Of a stretch of 6,285 nucleotides of DNA, positions 1 through 6,285 are shown in pieces. How positions within the stretch are numbered: position 1 is the first letter of the stretch; each line of letters opens with the position of its first letter. The stretch covers positions 1-6,285 of the forward strand of contig JAISPN010000059.1 in the NCBI GenBank assembly GCA_031274845.1, in the 5' to 3' direction. Below the pieces are notes generated by a model. It was given only the letters and a program-made list of their open reading frames with translations. It did no database searches and was not told the origin of the DNA. The stretch comes from Acidobacteriaceae bacterium. Its GTDB lineage: Bacteria; Acidobacteriota; Vicinamibacteria; Vicinamibacterales; CAVVIG01. The position numbers were made by a program, and so were the translations under genes.

Positions 1-39
1 ATCCGGGCGCGGCGATGATGGGCGAGGTGAAACAAAAGA

Positions 40-126
40 TGGTGCGGAAGAGAGGACTCGAACCTCCACGATATTGCTACCGCCAGCCCCTCAAGCTGGT
101 GCGTCTGCCAATTCCGCCACTTCCGC
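40..126 (-). tRNA. tRNA-Leu, anticodon GAG
   Basis: Read on the minus strand, this folds as a complete class II tRNA. The acceptor stem pairs GCGGAAG (126-120) with CTTCCGC (50-44), followed by discriminator A at 43 and an encoded CCA at 42-40. The D arm has a 3-bp GCG/CGC stem and a GG in its loop. The anticodon stem pairs CCAGC (99-95) with GCTGG (87-83); its loop TTGAGGG puts the anticodon GAG at 92-90, which reads CUC and CUU leucine codons. The long variable arm expected of tRNA-Leu is present: CGGTA (82-78) and TATCG (73-69) around a GCAA loop. The T arm is GGAGG-TTCGAGT-CCTCT (67-51). Discriminator A also fits leucine. The gene starts 12 bp after the secG stop with no visible separate promoter, so it is probably cut from the gap-pgk-tpiA-secG transcript by RNase P. 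A T-rich stretch follows the CCA (39-30 on the minus strand) without a separate hairpin. Confidence 0.97.
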
Positions 127-138
127 AAGTGGACTTCA

Positions 139-498
139 CTAATTCTGTGGTGCCGGAGCCGGAGCCTCAGGTGCGGCTGGCGCAGGCGTCGCTGGTGCCG
201 CCGCAGGCGTCGAGGGCGCTGCCGGTTGCGAGAGTGGCGTCTGGCCACTCAGGACCGAACTCGATCCGCTTTGGCCGACGATGGCCAGTCCCAGCGCGCC
301 GAGCATGAACAGCACGGCAAACACGGTGGTCAGTTTCGAGAGCAGCGTGGCGCCAGCGCGGGCGCCGAACGCCGCCTGACTCCCGCCGCCGCCAAAGGCG
401 CTGGCCATGTCGCCGCCTTTCCCCTGTTGCAGCAGGATGACGAGCAGCAGGATGAGGCAGACAAGCGCGTAGAGCGTGACGAATAAGTAGTAAAGCAT
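139..498 (-). CDS. secG: SecG, preprotein translocase subunit
   Basis: This is the small accessory subunit of the SecYEG channel in the inner membrane, which helps SecA-driven protein export. The 119-residue product has the SecG layout: a first hydrophobic helix at about residues 2-23, a conserved glycine-rich cytoplasmic loop (LQQGKGGDMASAFGGGGS at 23-40, then AFGARAGATLLSKLT), and a second helix at about 58-75. Beyond residue about 80 it carries a low-complexity Pro/Ala tail of some 35 residues, which explains why it is longer than a minimal SecG of roughly 70-80. The start ATG (498-496) directly opens the first helix; only a weak GGAA lies about 8 bases upstream. It begins 24 bp after the tpiA stop and so belongs to the gap operon. 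Identity is clear from the loop motif and two-helix pattern; the role of the tail is unknown. Confidence 0.95.
   Translation of the reverse strand: MLYYLFVTLYALVCLILLLVILLQQGKGGDMASAFGGGGSQAAFGARAGATLLSKLTTVFAVLFMLGALGLAIVGQSGSSSVLSGQTPLSQPAAPSTPAAAPATPAPAAPEAPAPAPQN
181..212 (-). repeat. 11-bp direct repeat in the secG tail
   Basis: The plus-strand sequence CGCAGGCGTCG occurs at 181-191 and again at 202-212. The 21-bp period equals seven codons, so the copies stay in frame and encode the repeated TPA steps (Thr97 and Thr104) of the SecG Pro/Ala tail. It looks like slippage-type growth of a disordered tail rather than a separate element. Confidence 0.75.
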
Positions 499-522
499 TT
501 CTGTCGTTCCGCGAAACTCCGA

Positions 523-1287
523 TTATACCGTAGCGCGTGCCTTTGTCACGATGTCTGCGAAGGACTGCGCATCAAGGCTCGCGCCGCCGACCAGCGCGCC
601 GTCGACGTCGGGCTCGCGCATCAGGTCGATGATGTTGTCGGGTTTCACGCTGCCGCCGTAGATTACATGACAGTGCTCGGCCGCCGTGGCGCCGAACCAC
701 TGACGCAGCCGCGCCCGGATGTGCGCGTGGACGTCTTCGGCTTGCGCCGGTGTGGCGACGCGGCCGGTGCCGATCGCCCAGACCGGTTCGTAGGCGATCA
801 CCAGTTCAGAGATCTCGTCGGCGGTGACGCCGTCGAACGCGCCTTGAATCTGCCGATCGAGGACGGCGAGCGTCTGGTTGTGCTCGCGTTCGTCGAGCGT
901 CTCGCCGATGCAAACGATCGGCGTGAGCGCGGAGGTGAGGACGGCGCGCAGCTTGCGATTGACCGTGACATCGGTTTCTCCGAACAGCTGCCGCCGTTCG
1001 GAGTGACCGATGATCGCAAACTCGGCGCCCGCCTCTTTGATCATCGGCGCGGAAATCTCGCCGGTGAACGCGCCCTCTTTCTCCCAGTGCAGATCCTGCG
1101 AGGCGACGAAGATGTTCTCGTGCCTGACCGCTTCCGCGACCGCGTGAATGGCCGTGAACGGCGGCGCCAGCACGATCTCCACGCCCTGCAGATCCTTCAC
1201 GATCGGCTTCAGGACTTTGGCAAAGACGACCGCCTCGCCGACGGTCTTGAACATCTTCCAGTTACCAGCAATCAGCGGAAGGCGCAT
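523..1287 (-). CDS. tpiA: Triosephosphate isomerase
   Basis: This cytoplasmic enzyme interconverts dihydroxyacetone phosphate and glyceraldehyde 3-phosphate in glycolysis and gluconeogenesis. The 254-residue product is full length for the TIM-barrel family and keeps every hallmark. GNWKM at 8-12 holds Asn9 and the substrate-binding Lys11. IGHSERR at 93-99 holds the electrophile His95. AYEPVWAIGTG at 165-175 holds the catalytic base Glu167 and the mobile loop 6. YGGSVKP at 210-216 and GALVGGASL at 230-238 supply the phosphate-binding glycines. The ATG at 1287-1285 is chosen because the first beta strand starts at once (MRLPLIAGNWKM). The gene begins 5 bp after the pgk stop; the only Shine-Dalgarno-like bases (AGAGA) overlap that stop, which suggests translation coupled to pgk. 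Nothing is truncated or missing. Confidence 0.98.
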   Translation of the reverse strand: MRLPLIAGNWKMFKTVGEAVVFAKVLKPIVKDLQGVEIVLAPPFTAIHAVAEAVRHENIFVASQDLHWEKEGAFTGEISAPMIKEAGAEFAIIGHSERRQLFGETDVTVNRKLRAVLTSALTPIVCIGETLDEREHNQTLAVLDRQIQGAFDGVTADEISELVIAYEPVWAIGTGRVATPAQAEDVHAHIRARLRQWFGATAAEHCHVIYGGSVKPDNIIDLMREPDVDGALVGGASLDAQSFADIVTKARATV

Positions 1288-1292
1288 CGTCT

Positions 1293-2483
1293 CTACTTGT
1301 CCGTGAGCGCCGCAACGCCGGGGAGTGTGCGGCCACCGAGAAATTCGAGTGACGCGCCGCCGCCCGTCGAGATGTGGGTGATGTGCGCGTCGAGCCCGGC
1401 TTTCTTCACCGCCGCGATCGAATCGCCGCCGCCGACGATCGTCGTCCCCGTGACGTTCGAGACCGCTTTCGCGACGGCATTGGTCCCGTTGGCAAACGCC
1501 GGGATTTCAAAGACGCCCATCGGACCGTTCCAGACGACGGTTTTGGCGTCGGCAAGAAGCGCCGCATAGCGTTTCACTGTCTCCGGTCCGATATCGAGAC
1601 CGAGCCAGTTGCCAATCGATGCGTCGCCAATGGCGAGCACCTTGTGCGCGGCGGTGGCGTCCAGCCGTTCCGCCACGACGTGATCGACCGGAAGCGCAAG
1701 CTCGACGCCTCGTGCTTTGGCGTCTGCCTCGATCCGTCGCGCTTCGTCGAGCTTGTCGTCTTCGACCAGCGATGCGCCGACCGCCACCCCGCGCGCCTTG
1801 AAGAATGTGTAGGCCATCGCTCCGCCGATGAGCAGGCGGTCGACCTTCTTCAGGAGGTTCTCGATCACTTCGATCTTGTCCGACACCTTGGCGCCACCGA
1901 TGATGGCGACAAACGGATGCTCGGGCGATTCGATCGCGCGTCCGAGATAGTGCAGCTCGTTTTCCATCAGCAGCCCGGCGGCAGCCGATGGGACGCACTT
2001 CGTGATTGCCGCCACCGACGCGTGCGCGCGATGCGCGGAGCCGAAGGCGTCGTCGACGTAGAGATCGGCTTCGCTGGCGAGCTGACGCGCGAACGCCGGA
2101 TCGTTACCTTCTTCTTCGGGATGAAACCGAAGGTTTTCGAGCAGGACGACCCGATCGCCCGCGTGCGCCTGCTGAATAGCTTTGGCGGCGGGCGCCCCGA
2201 TGCAATCGTCGGCAAACACGACCGGACGGCCGAGCAGTTGACCGAGACGTTCCGCGACAGGCCGCAGGCTGTACTTCGGCGAAGGTTTCCCGTCGGGACG
2301 CCCAAGATGGCTGGCCAGAATGACCGTTGCGTTCTTGTCGAGCGCGTATTGAATCGTCGGCAACGACGCGCGGATGCGCGTGTCGTCGCCGATGATGCCG
2401 TCCTTTAGCGGGACGTTGAAGTCGACGCGAATGAACACGCGCCGGCCTGCGAGATCGAGATCCTTGATCGACAGCTTGGCCAT
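1293..2483 (-). CDS. pgk: Phosphoglycerate kinase
   Basis: This monomeric cytoplasmic kinase transfers phosphate from 1,3-bisphosphoglycerate to ADP, giving ATP and 3-phosphoglycerate. At 396 residues it has normal bacterial length. N-terminal substrate-domain motifs are RVDFNVP (19-25), DDTRIRAS (33-40) with the conserved arginines, ASHLGRP (57-63), LLENLRFHPEEE (114-125) and GSAHRAHAS (148-156). The C-terminal nucleotide domain has IIGGAKVSDKIEVI (194-207), IGGAMAYTF (219-227), VVWNGPMGVFE (316-326), VGGGDS (350-355) and STGGGASLEFL (372-382). The ATG at 2483-2481 opens a typical MAKLSIKDLDLAGRRVFIRVD start; an AGG about 12 bases upstream is a weak ribosome site. It follows gap by 13 bp and precedes tpiA by 5 bp, the order expected of a triose-phosphate operon. 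The long open frame on the opposite strand here is a codon-bias shadow. Confidence 0.98.
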   Translation of the reverse strand: MAKLSIKDLDLAGRRVFIRVDFNVPLKDGIIGDDTRIRASLPTIQYALDKNATVILASHLGRPDGKPSPKYSLRPVAERLGQLLGRPVVFADDCIGAPAAKAIQQAHAGDRVVLLENLRFHPEEEGNDPAFARQLASEADLYVDDAFGSAHRAHASVAAITKCVPSAAAGLLMENELHYLGRAIESPEHPFVAIIGGAKVSDKIEVIENLLKKVDRLLIGGAMAYTFFKARGVAVGASLVEDDKLDEARRIEADAKARGVELALPVDHVVAERLDATAAHKVLAIGDASIGNWLGLDIGPETVKRYAALLADAKTVVWNGPMGVFEIPAFANGTNAVAKAVSNVTGTTIVGGGDSIAAVKKAGLDAHITHISTGGGASLEFLGGRTLPGVAALTDK

Positions 2484-2496
2484 ATCGATGGATCGC

Positions 2497-3504
<1,008 letters not shown>

Positions 3505-3509
3505 GGATG

Positions 3510-3515
3510 CTCCTC
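3510..3515 (-). promoter_or_regulatory. Ribosome binding site of gap
   Basis: On the minus strand GAGGAG lies 5 bases before the gap ATG. It is the best Shine-Dalgarno match in the window and fixes the gap start; the downstream genes of both operons have weak or no such sites, which fits coupled translation. Confidence 0.85.
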
Positions 3516-3550
3516 GTGACGATGACTGTCGTTTGCTGAGTGCGATGCTC

Positions 3551-3599
3551 GACGCGAGAGGCGTTCCGCGAGATGTTCGCGGCGCCGCACCCTCGCGTC
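3551..3599 (-). promoter_or_regulatory. Long hairpin in the gap mRNA leader
   Basis: Three nested inverted repeats line up on one axis. The outer arms are GACGCGAG (3551-3558) and CTCGCGTC (3592-3599), a perfect 8 bp. The middle arms are GGCG (3560-3563) and CGCC (3583-3586). The inner arms are CCGCGA (3566-3571) and TCGCGG (3577-3582) around a 5-base loop. That gives 18 base pairs interrupted by a 1x5 internal loop and a 2-base bulge. In the predicted gap transcript the hairpin would start about 10 nt from the 5' end and finish about 36 nt before the ribosome site. No T run follows it, so it is not an intrinsic terminator. It may shield the 5' end from decay or bind a regulator; the structure is seen, the role is inferred. 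Confidence 0.6.
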
Positions 3600-3615
3600 A
3601 GATAAAAACGAAGTG

Positions 3616-3645
3616 ATTGTAATGAACGCGCTTGCGGAGGGTCAA
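3616..3645 (-). promoter_or_regulatory. Sigma70-type promoter of the gap operon
   Basis: On the minus strand, TTGACC (3645-3640) is a five-of-six match to the -35 consensus. It is followed after 18 bases by TACAAT (3621-3616), a five-of-six match to the -10 consensus. Transcription would start near 3609, leaving a leader of about 105 nt before gap. No equally good pair was seen closer to the gene. It faces away from, and overlaps, the waaA promoter candidate. Confidence 0.7.
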
Positions 3646-3661
3646 ACCTCGCAGCTATACT
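3632..3661 (+). promoter_or_regulatory. Candidate promoter of the waaA operon
   Basis: TATACT at 3656-3661 matches five of six bases of the -10 consensus. TTGCGG at 3632-3637, 18 bases upstream, matches only the TTG of the -35 element. Transcription would begin near 3668, leaving a leader of about 50 nt before the preferred waaA ATG at 3718. Its -35 lies only two bases from the gap -35 on the other strand; the two core promoters share 3632-3645. Confidence 0.5.
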
Positions 3662-3666
3662 TTAAA

Positions 3667-3706
3667 TGTCGTAACTCCTTTCACAGCAAAGCTTTGCGTG
3701 TCGTAA
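3667..3706 (+). repeat. Direct repeats flanking a palindrome in the waaA leader
   Basis: TGTCGTAA occurs at 3667-3674 and 3699-3706, 32 bp apart, which is about three turns of the helix. Between them is the perfect 12-bp palindrome GCAAAGCTTTGC (3686-3697), extended by CAC (3682-3684) and GTG (3698-3700) around one bulged base. The block spans the predicted waaA start of transcription and leader, a usual place for an operator or a small leader hairpin. No known binding site is recognised. Confidence 0.4.
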
Positions 3707-3717
3707 GCGCGTTCAGG

Positions 3718-5046
3718 ATGATGTACCTTTTTTACAGCCTGTTGACGTTGGCCGCGCTCGTCGCAGGCTCGCCGTACTTTCTTTACCAGGCCATCCGTCA
3801 CAAGAAGTATTTCGGCAGCATCAGCCAGCGGCTCGGGTCGCTGCCGATTACGTTCAACGTCGACGGCGAAGAATCGATCTGGATTCACGGCGTCTCGGTG
3901 GGAGAAGCGCTCACGGCCCGGGCGCTCATCGCCGATCTTCGCGCGCGCTATCCGCGGCTGCGTCTCTTCGTGTCGACGACGACAATCGCGGGGCAGCAGG
4001 TGGCGCAGAAAAATCTGCAGGTGGACGGCGTCTTCTACTTTCCCTTCGACTGGGCGTTTGCGATCAAGCGCACGATGCGTATCGTGCGGCCTCGTCTGTT
4101 CGTCATGATGGAAACGGAGATCTGGCCCAACCTGCTGCGGATGTGCCGTCAACGCGGCGTGAAGACGATCGTGATCAACGGCCGGATTTCGTCCCGGTCG
4201 TATCCGCGCTACCGGCTGATCCGGCCGCTGTTCCGCCGCGTGCTGAACGATGTCGATCGCTTCTGCATGCAGAGCGAGACGTCGGCGGAGCGGCTCATCG
4301 ACCTTGGCGCCGATCCGAAGCGCGTCACGGTGACGGGGAGCCTGAAGTTCGACTCGGTGCCGCTTCCGGCTGTTGTCGCGCACGGCAAGCCGCGGGAACT
4401 GGTGCTGCGCTTCTTTCCACTATCCGCCGCTCGCGTCGTGATCGTTGCCGGATCGACGATGAAGCTGGAAGAAGAGGCGGTGCTGCGCGCGTTCGCGCGG
4501 GTGAAGTCGATCGCTTCTGGCGCGCTGCTGATTCTCGCGCCGCGTCACGCGCAGCGTTTCGACGAAGTCGTGGCGCTCGCGCGCGACGAAGGATTTGTCG
4601 TCGTCAAGCGAACCGGGATGGCGATCGATGTCGAGCCGCGTGCCGATGTCGTCGTGCTCGATACGTTCGGCGAACTGGCCCAGCTCTATCAGTTGGCGAC
4701 CGTGGTGTTCGTCGGCGGCAGCCTCGCCAACTATGGCGGTCACAACATCCTTGAGCCGGCGGTGTTCGGCAAGCCGATTCTGTTCGGACCGCACATGCAG
4801 AACTTCAAGGAGATTGCGGAGATTTTCATCAGCAACGACGCCGCGGTGCAGGTCGGGTCCGCGCGCGAACTCGAAGAGGAAATGCGAAGGCTCGTCACTG
4901 ATCCGGTCCGGCGCGCCAGACTCGGAGCGGCCGCGCGGGCGCTCGTCGATGCAACCCGTGGCGCCCCTGACAAGACGCTGGCCAGCGGCGAGGCGCTCCT
5001 TCCTGCGGTGCCTGGCAACGTGCGCCCGTTCCGTCTCGTTCATTGA
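3718..5046 (+). CDS. waaA: Kdo transferase WaaA (KdtA)
   Basis: This GT30-family, inner-membrane-anchored enzyme transfers Kdo from CMP-Kdo to lipid IVA, linking lipid A to the LPS core. From the ATG at 3718 it has 442 residues (family usually about 420-430). An N-terminal hydrophobic anchor (about 2-23) leads into the QAIRHKKYFGSISQRLG segment. Next come IHGVSVGEA (56-64), with the glutamate thought to be catalytic at 63, METEIWPN (121-128), NGRIS (144-148) and TGSLKFD (196-202). The C-terminal GT-B domain has VAGST (233-237), LAPRH (263-267), DTFGEL (305-310), FVGGSLANYGGHNILEP (321-337) and FGPHMQNF (346-353). The frame stays open upstream to a GTG at 3613, but those 35 residues are atypical and overlap both predicted promoters, so 3718 (or ATG 3721) is preferred; no good ribosome site marks it. 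The number of Kdo residues added cannot be told. The gene overlaps lpxK by 4 bp. Confidence 0.95.
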   Translation: MMYLFYSLLTLAALVAGSPYFLYQAIRHKKYFGSISQRLGSLPITFNVDGEESIWIHGVSVGEALTARALIADLRARYPRLRLFVSTTTIAGQQVAQKNLQVDGVFYFPFDWAFAIKRTMRIVRPRLFVMMETEIWPNLLRMCRQRGVKTIVINGRISSRSYPRYRLIRPLFRRVLNDVDRFCMQSETSAERLIDLGADPKRVTVTGSLKFDSVPLPAVVAHGKPRELVLRFFPLSAARVVIVAGSTMKLEEEAVLRAFARVKSIASGALLILAPRHAQRFDEVVALARDEGFVVVKRTGMAIDVEPRADVVVLDTFGELAQLYQLATVVFVGGSLANYGGHNILEPAVFGKPILFGPHMQNFKEIAEIFISNDAAVQVGSARELEEEMRRLVTDPVRRARLGAAARALVDATRGAPDKTLASGEALLPAVPGNVRPFRLVH

Positions 5047-6047
5047 TCGGCGCACTGCTCGGCCGCGTGTACGGTGCCGCCGCCGCCGAGCGACGCCAGT
5101 GGTACGCGCGTCATCCCTCGCGGGTACGGCGGCTGGCGCGTCCGGTGGTGAGCGTCGGCAATCTGCGTGTCGGCGGCAGCGGGAAGACGCCGGTGACGGC
5201 GTACATCGCGCGGCTGCTCGTTCGGCAAGGAGAGCGTCCGGCGATTCTCTCGCGCGGCTACCGCCGGGCGAATCCACAGAACGGCGTCACGGTCGTGTCG
5301 GATACGACGGGCGTGCGCGCTGACGTTGATACGGCTGGCGACGAGCCGCTGATGCTGGCCAGAGAACTCCCGGGCGTGCCGGTGCTCGTGGCAACCGAAC
5401 GCGCGCGGGCCGGCCAGATGGCCGAGGAGCGCTACGGCGCGACGGTGCACATTCTTGACGACGGCTTTCAGCATTTGCAGTTGGCGCGTGACATCGATCT
5501 CTTGCTCATCGCCGAAGCCGATCTGGCCGAGCTCGTGTTGCCCGGCGGTCTACTGCGCGAATCGATCGACACGGCGAGCGTTGCGGACGCGGTGCTCGTC
5601 TCCGATCCGGACGACGCGGCGGCCGCGCGGGTGGTCGAGCAGCTCGGTCCGCGCGAAGCGTTTCAGGTCGTCCGCGCATTTCGCGCCCCCCGCACGCTCT
5701 TGGATAACACCGAGACGTCGATTGGCGGTACGCGTGTGCTGGCGGTGAGCGGCATTGCGCGTCCGGAGCGGTTCGTTCACGATCTGTCTGGCGCTGGTGT
5801 GATTGTGGCCGGGTCGATGGCGTTTCCGGATCATCACCGCTACACGCGCGGCGACATCGACCGGATTCTCGAAACCGCGCGCCAGGCGTCGGCCGATCTC
5901 ATCGTCACCACACACAAGGACGCCGTGCGTCTGGAACGCTTCTCCTGGACGGAGATTCCGGCGGTGTATCTGCCGCTCGATGTCCGCGTGACGCCGGAAG
6001 CGCGTTTTTCCGATTGGCTGCTGGAGCGGTTGCGCGCGTGTCGCTGA
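5043..6047 (+). CDS. lpxK: Tetraacyldisaccharide 4'-kinase LpxK
   Basis: This membrane-associated kinase phosphorylates the 4' position of tetraacyldisaccharide 1-phosphate with ATP, producing lipid IVA, the acceptor used by WaaA. The product has 334 residues, normal for the family. VSVGNLRVGGSGKTPVTAY (36-54) is the family's P-loop; Lys48 and Thr49 would contact ATP. LSRGYRR (69-75) is a conserved LpxK segment. DEPLML (100-105) carries the conserved aspartate, ILDDGFQH (137-144) the conserved acidic/histidine cluster, FPDHHRYT (261-268) the C-terminal histidines, and TTHKDAVRL (289-297) the conserved KD motif. The TTG start at 5043 overlaps the waaA TGA as TTGA. No ribosome site is visible, so start by reinitiation after waaA is likely; a GTG at 5067 is an alternative. 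The N terminus is short, with little of a membrane anchor. Confidence 0.95.
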   Translation: MIGALLGRVYGAAAAERRQWYARHPSRVRRLARPVVSVGNLRVGGSGKTPVTAYIARLLVRQGERPAILSRGYRRANPQNGVTVVSDTTGVRADVDTAGDEPLMLARELPGVPVLVATERARAGQMAEERYGATVHILDDGFQHLQLARDIDLLLIAEADLAELVLPGGLLRESIDTASVADAVLVSDPDDAAAARVVEQLGPREAFQVVRAFRAPRTLLDNTETSIGGTRVLAVSGIARPERFVHDLSGAGVIVAGSMAFPDHHRYTRGDIDRILETARQASADLIVTTHKDAVRLERFSWTEIPAVYLPLDVRVTPEARFSDWLLERLRACR

Positions 6048-6285
6048 AGCACAGCGTCGAGAACGTCGCCGTGCGATCCGTCAGCGCGTTCGTGCGTCTG
6101 CTCCCGGCGGCGATGGTGGGCCGCGTTGGCGCAGGCATTGGGCTCCTCGCCTATGCGGTCGATCGCCGGCACCGCGTGATCGCGCGGCAGAACGTCGCGG
6201 CGGCGCTCCCGGCGCGATCCGCTGAAGAACAGCGCGCCATCGTCCGCGGTGCCTTCCAGCACTTTGGCCGGTTGCTGCTTGAGTT
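6038..6285 (+). CDS. lpxL: LpxL/HtrB-family lipid A acyltransferase, N-terminal part
   Basis: A gene enters here and runs off the window end; only 82 codons are visible. The frame starts at GTG 6038, ten bases inside the end of lpxK, with a GGAG (6023-6026) 11 bases upstream. The product reads MSLKHSVENV..., then a hydrophobic stretch with LLPAAMVGRVGAGIGLLAYA (about 21-40), followed by DRRHRVIARQNVAAALP (41-57) and RGAFQHFGRLLLE (70-82). The arginine-rich segment, Asn-x-x-x-A-x-P and F-x-x-F/L-G-R-x-x-L-E pattern are typical of the N terminus of LpxL/LpxM (HtrB/MsbB) acyltransferases, which add secondary acyl chains to Kdo2-lipid A at the inner membrane. The catalytic HX4D motif would lie beyond the window. 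Which acyl position it serves cannot be told, so the symbol is by family and context (waaA-lpxK-lpxL). Confidence 0.85.
   Translation, partial: MSLKHSVENVAVRSVSAFVRLLPAAMVGRVGAGIGLLAYAVDRRHRVIARQNVAAALPARSAEEQRAIVRGAFQHFGRLLLE

Noticed and set aside
1..39. Possible end or start of another gene at the left edge
   Set aside because: Only 39 bases lie beyond the tRNA; no start with a ribosome site or recognisable peptide can be assigned.
26..40. T-rich stretch after the tRNA on the minus strand as a terminator
   Set aside because: There is a T-rich tract (minus strand, 39-30) but no independent hairpin before it, and the window ends too soon to see what follows; I cannot support a terminator call.
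667..1569. Open frame of 300 codons on the plus strand opposite tpiA and the end of pgk
   Set aside because: It crosses two real genes and their junction on the other strand and has no family features; it is a GC-bias shadow.
1374..2408. Open frame of 344 codons on the plus strand opposite pgk
   Set aside because: It lies wholly antisense to an unmistakable pgk; its translation is rich in Arg, Asp and Gly without any recognisable motif, as expected from the codon bias of a high-GC gene read backwards.
3551..3599. Leader hairpin as an intrinsic terminator or attenuator
   Set aside because: Neither strand has a run of T directly after the stem, so it lacks the intrinsic terminator signature.
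4420..5277. Open frame of 285 codons on the minus strand opposite waaA and lpxK
   Set aside because: It is arginine-rich, low in motif content and antisense to two well-supported genes.

Overview
This GC-rich window carries two back-to-back housekeeping operons from a diderm (LPS-making) bacterium. Gene order and protein character suggest Acidobacteriota or a similar deep-branching, high-GC Gram-negative lineage. The lipid A/Kdo genes make a Gram-negative envelope near certain; the phylum is a guess from the sequence alone.

Minus strand, read from about 3609 down to 40: glyceraldehyde-3-phosphate dehydrogenase (gap), phosphoglycerate kinase (pgk), triosephosphate isomerase (tpiA), the SecYEG subunit secG, and then a tRNA-Leu(GAG) only 12 bp past the secG stop. 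Gaps between genes are 13, 5, 24 and 12 bp, so this looks like one transcription unit. The three enzymes are the triose-phosphate part of glycolysis/gluconeogenesis: TpiA interconverts DHAP and GAP, Gap oxidises GAP to 1,3-bisphosphoglycerate, and Pgk harvests ATP. SecG and the tRNA are unrelated passengers, but both linkages (tpiA-secG and secG-tRNA-Leu) are known from other phyla.

Plus strand, from about 3668 to the window end: waaA (kdtA, Kdo transferase), lpxK (lipid A 4'-kinase) and the first 82 codons of an LpxL/HtrB-family acyltransferase. The genes overlap by 4 and 10 bp and the two downstream ones use non-ATG starts (TTG, GTG). The encoded enzymes act one after another in the Raetz pathway: LpxK makes lipid IVA, WaaA adds Kdo, and LpxL-type enzymes add a secondary acyl chain.

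The 213 bp between gap and the preferred waaA start is the most informative non-coding part. It holds a strong sigma70-like promoter for gap (TTGACC-N18-TACAAT), an overlapping divergent promoter candidate for waaA (TTGCGG-N18-TATACT), an 18-bp three-segment hairpin in the gap leader, a good gap ribosome binding site, and a 12-bp palindrome flanked by 8-bp direct repeats in the waaA leader. I see no mobile element, CRISPR array, defence system or clearly novel gene system; all seven genes have familiar identities.
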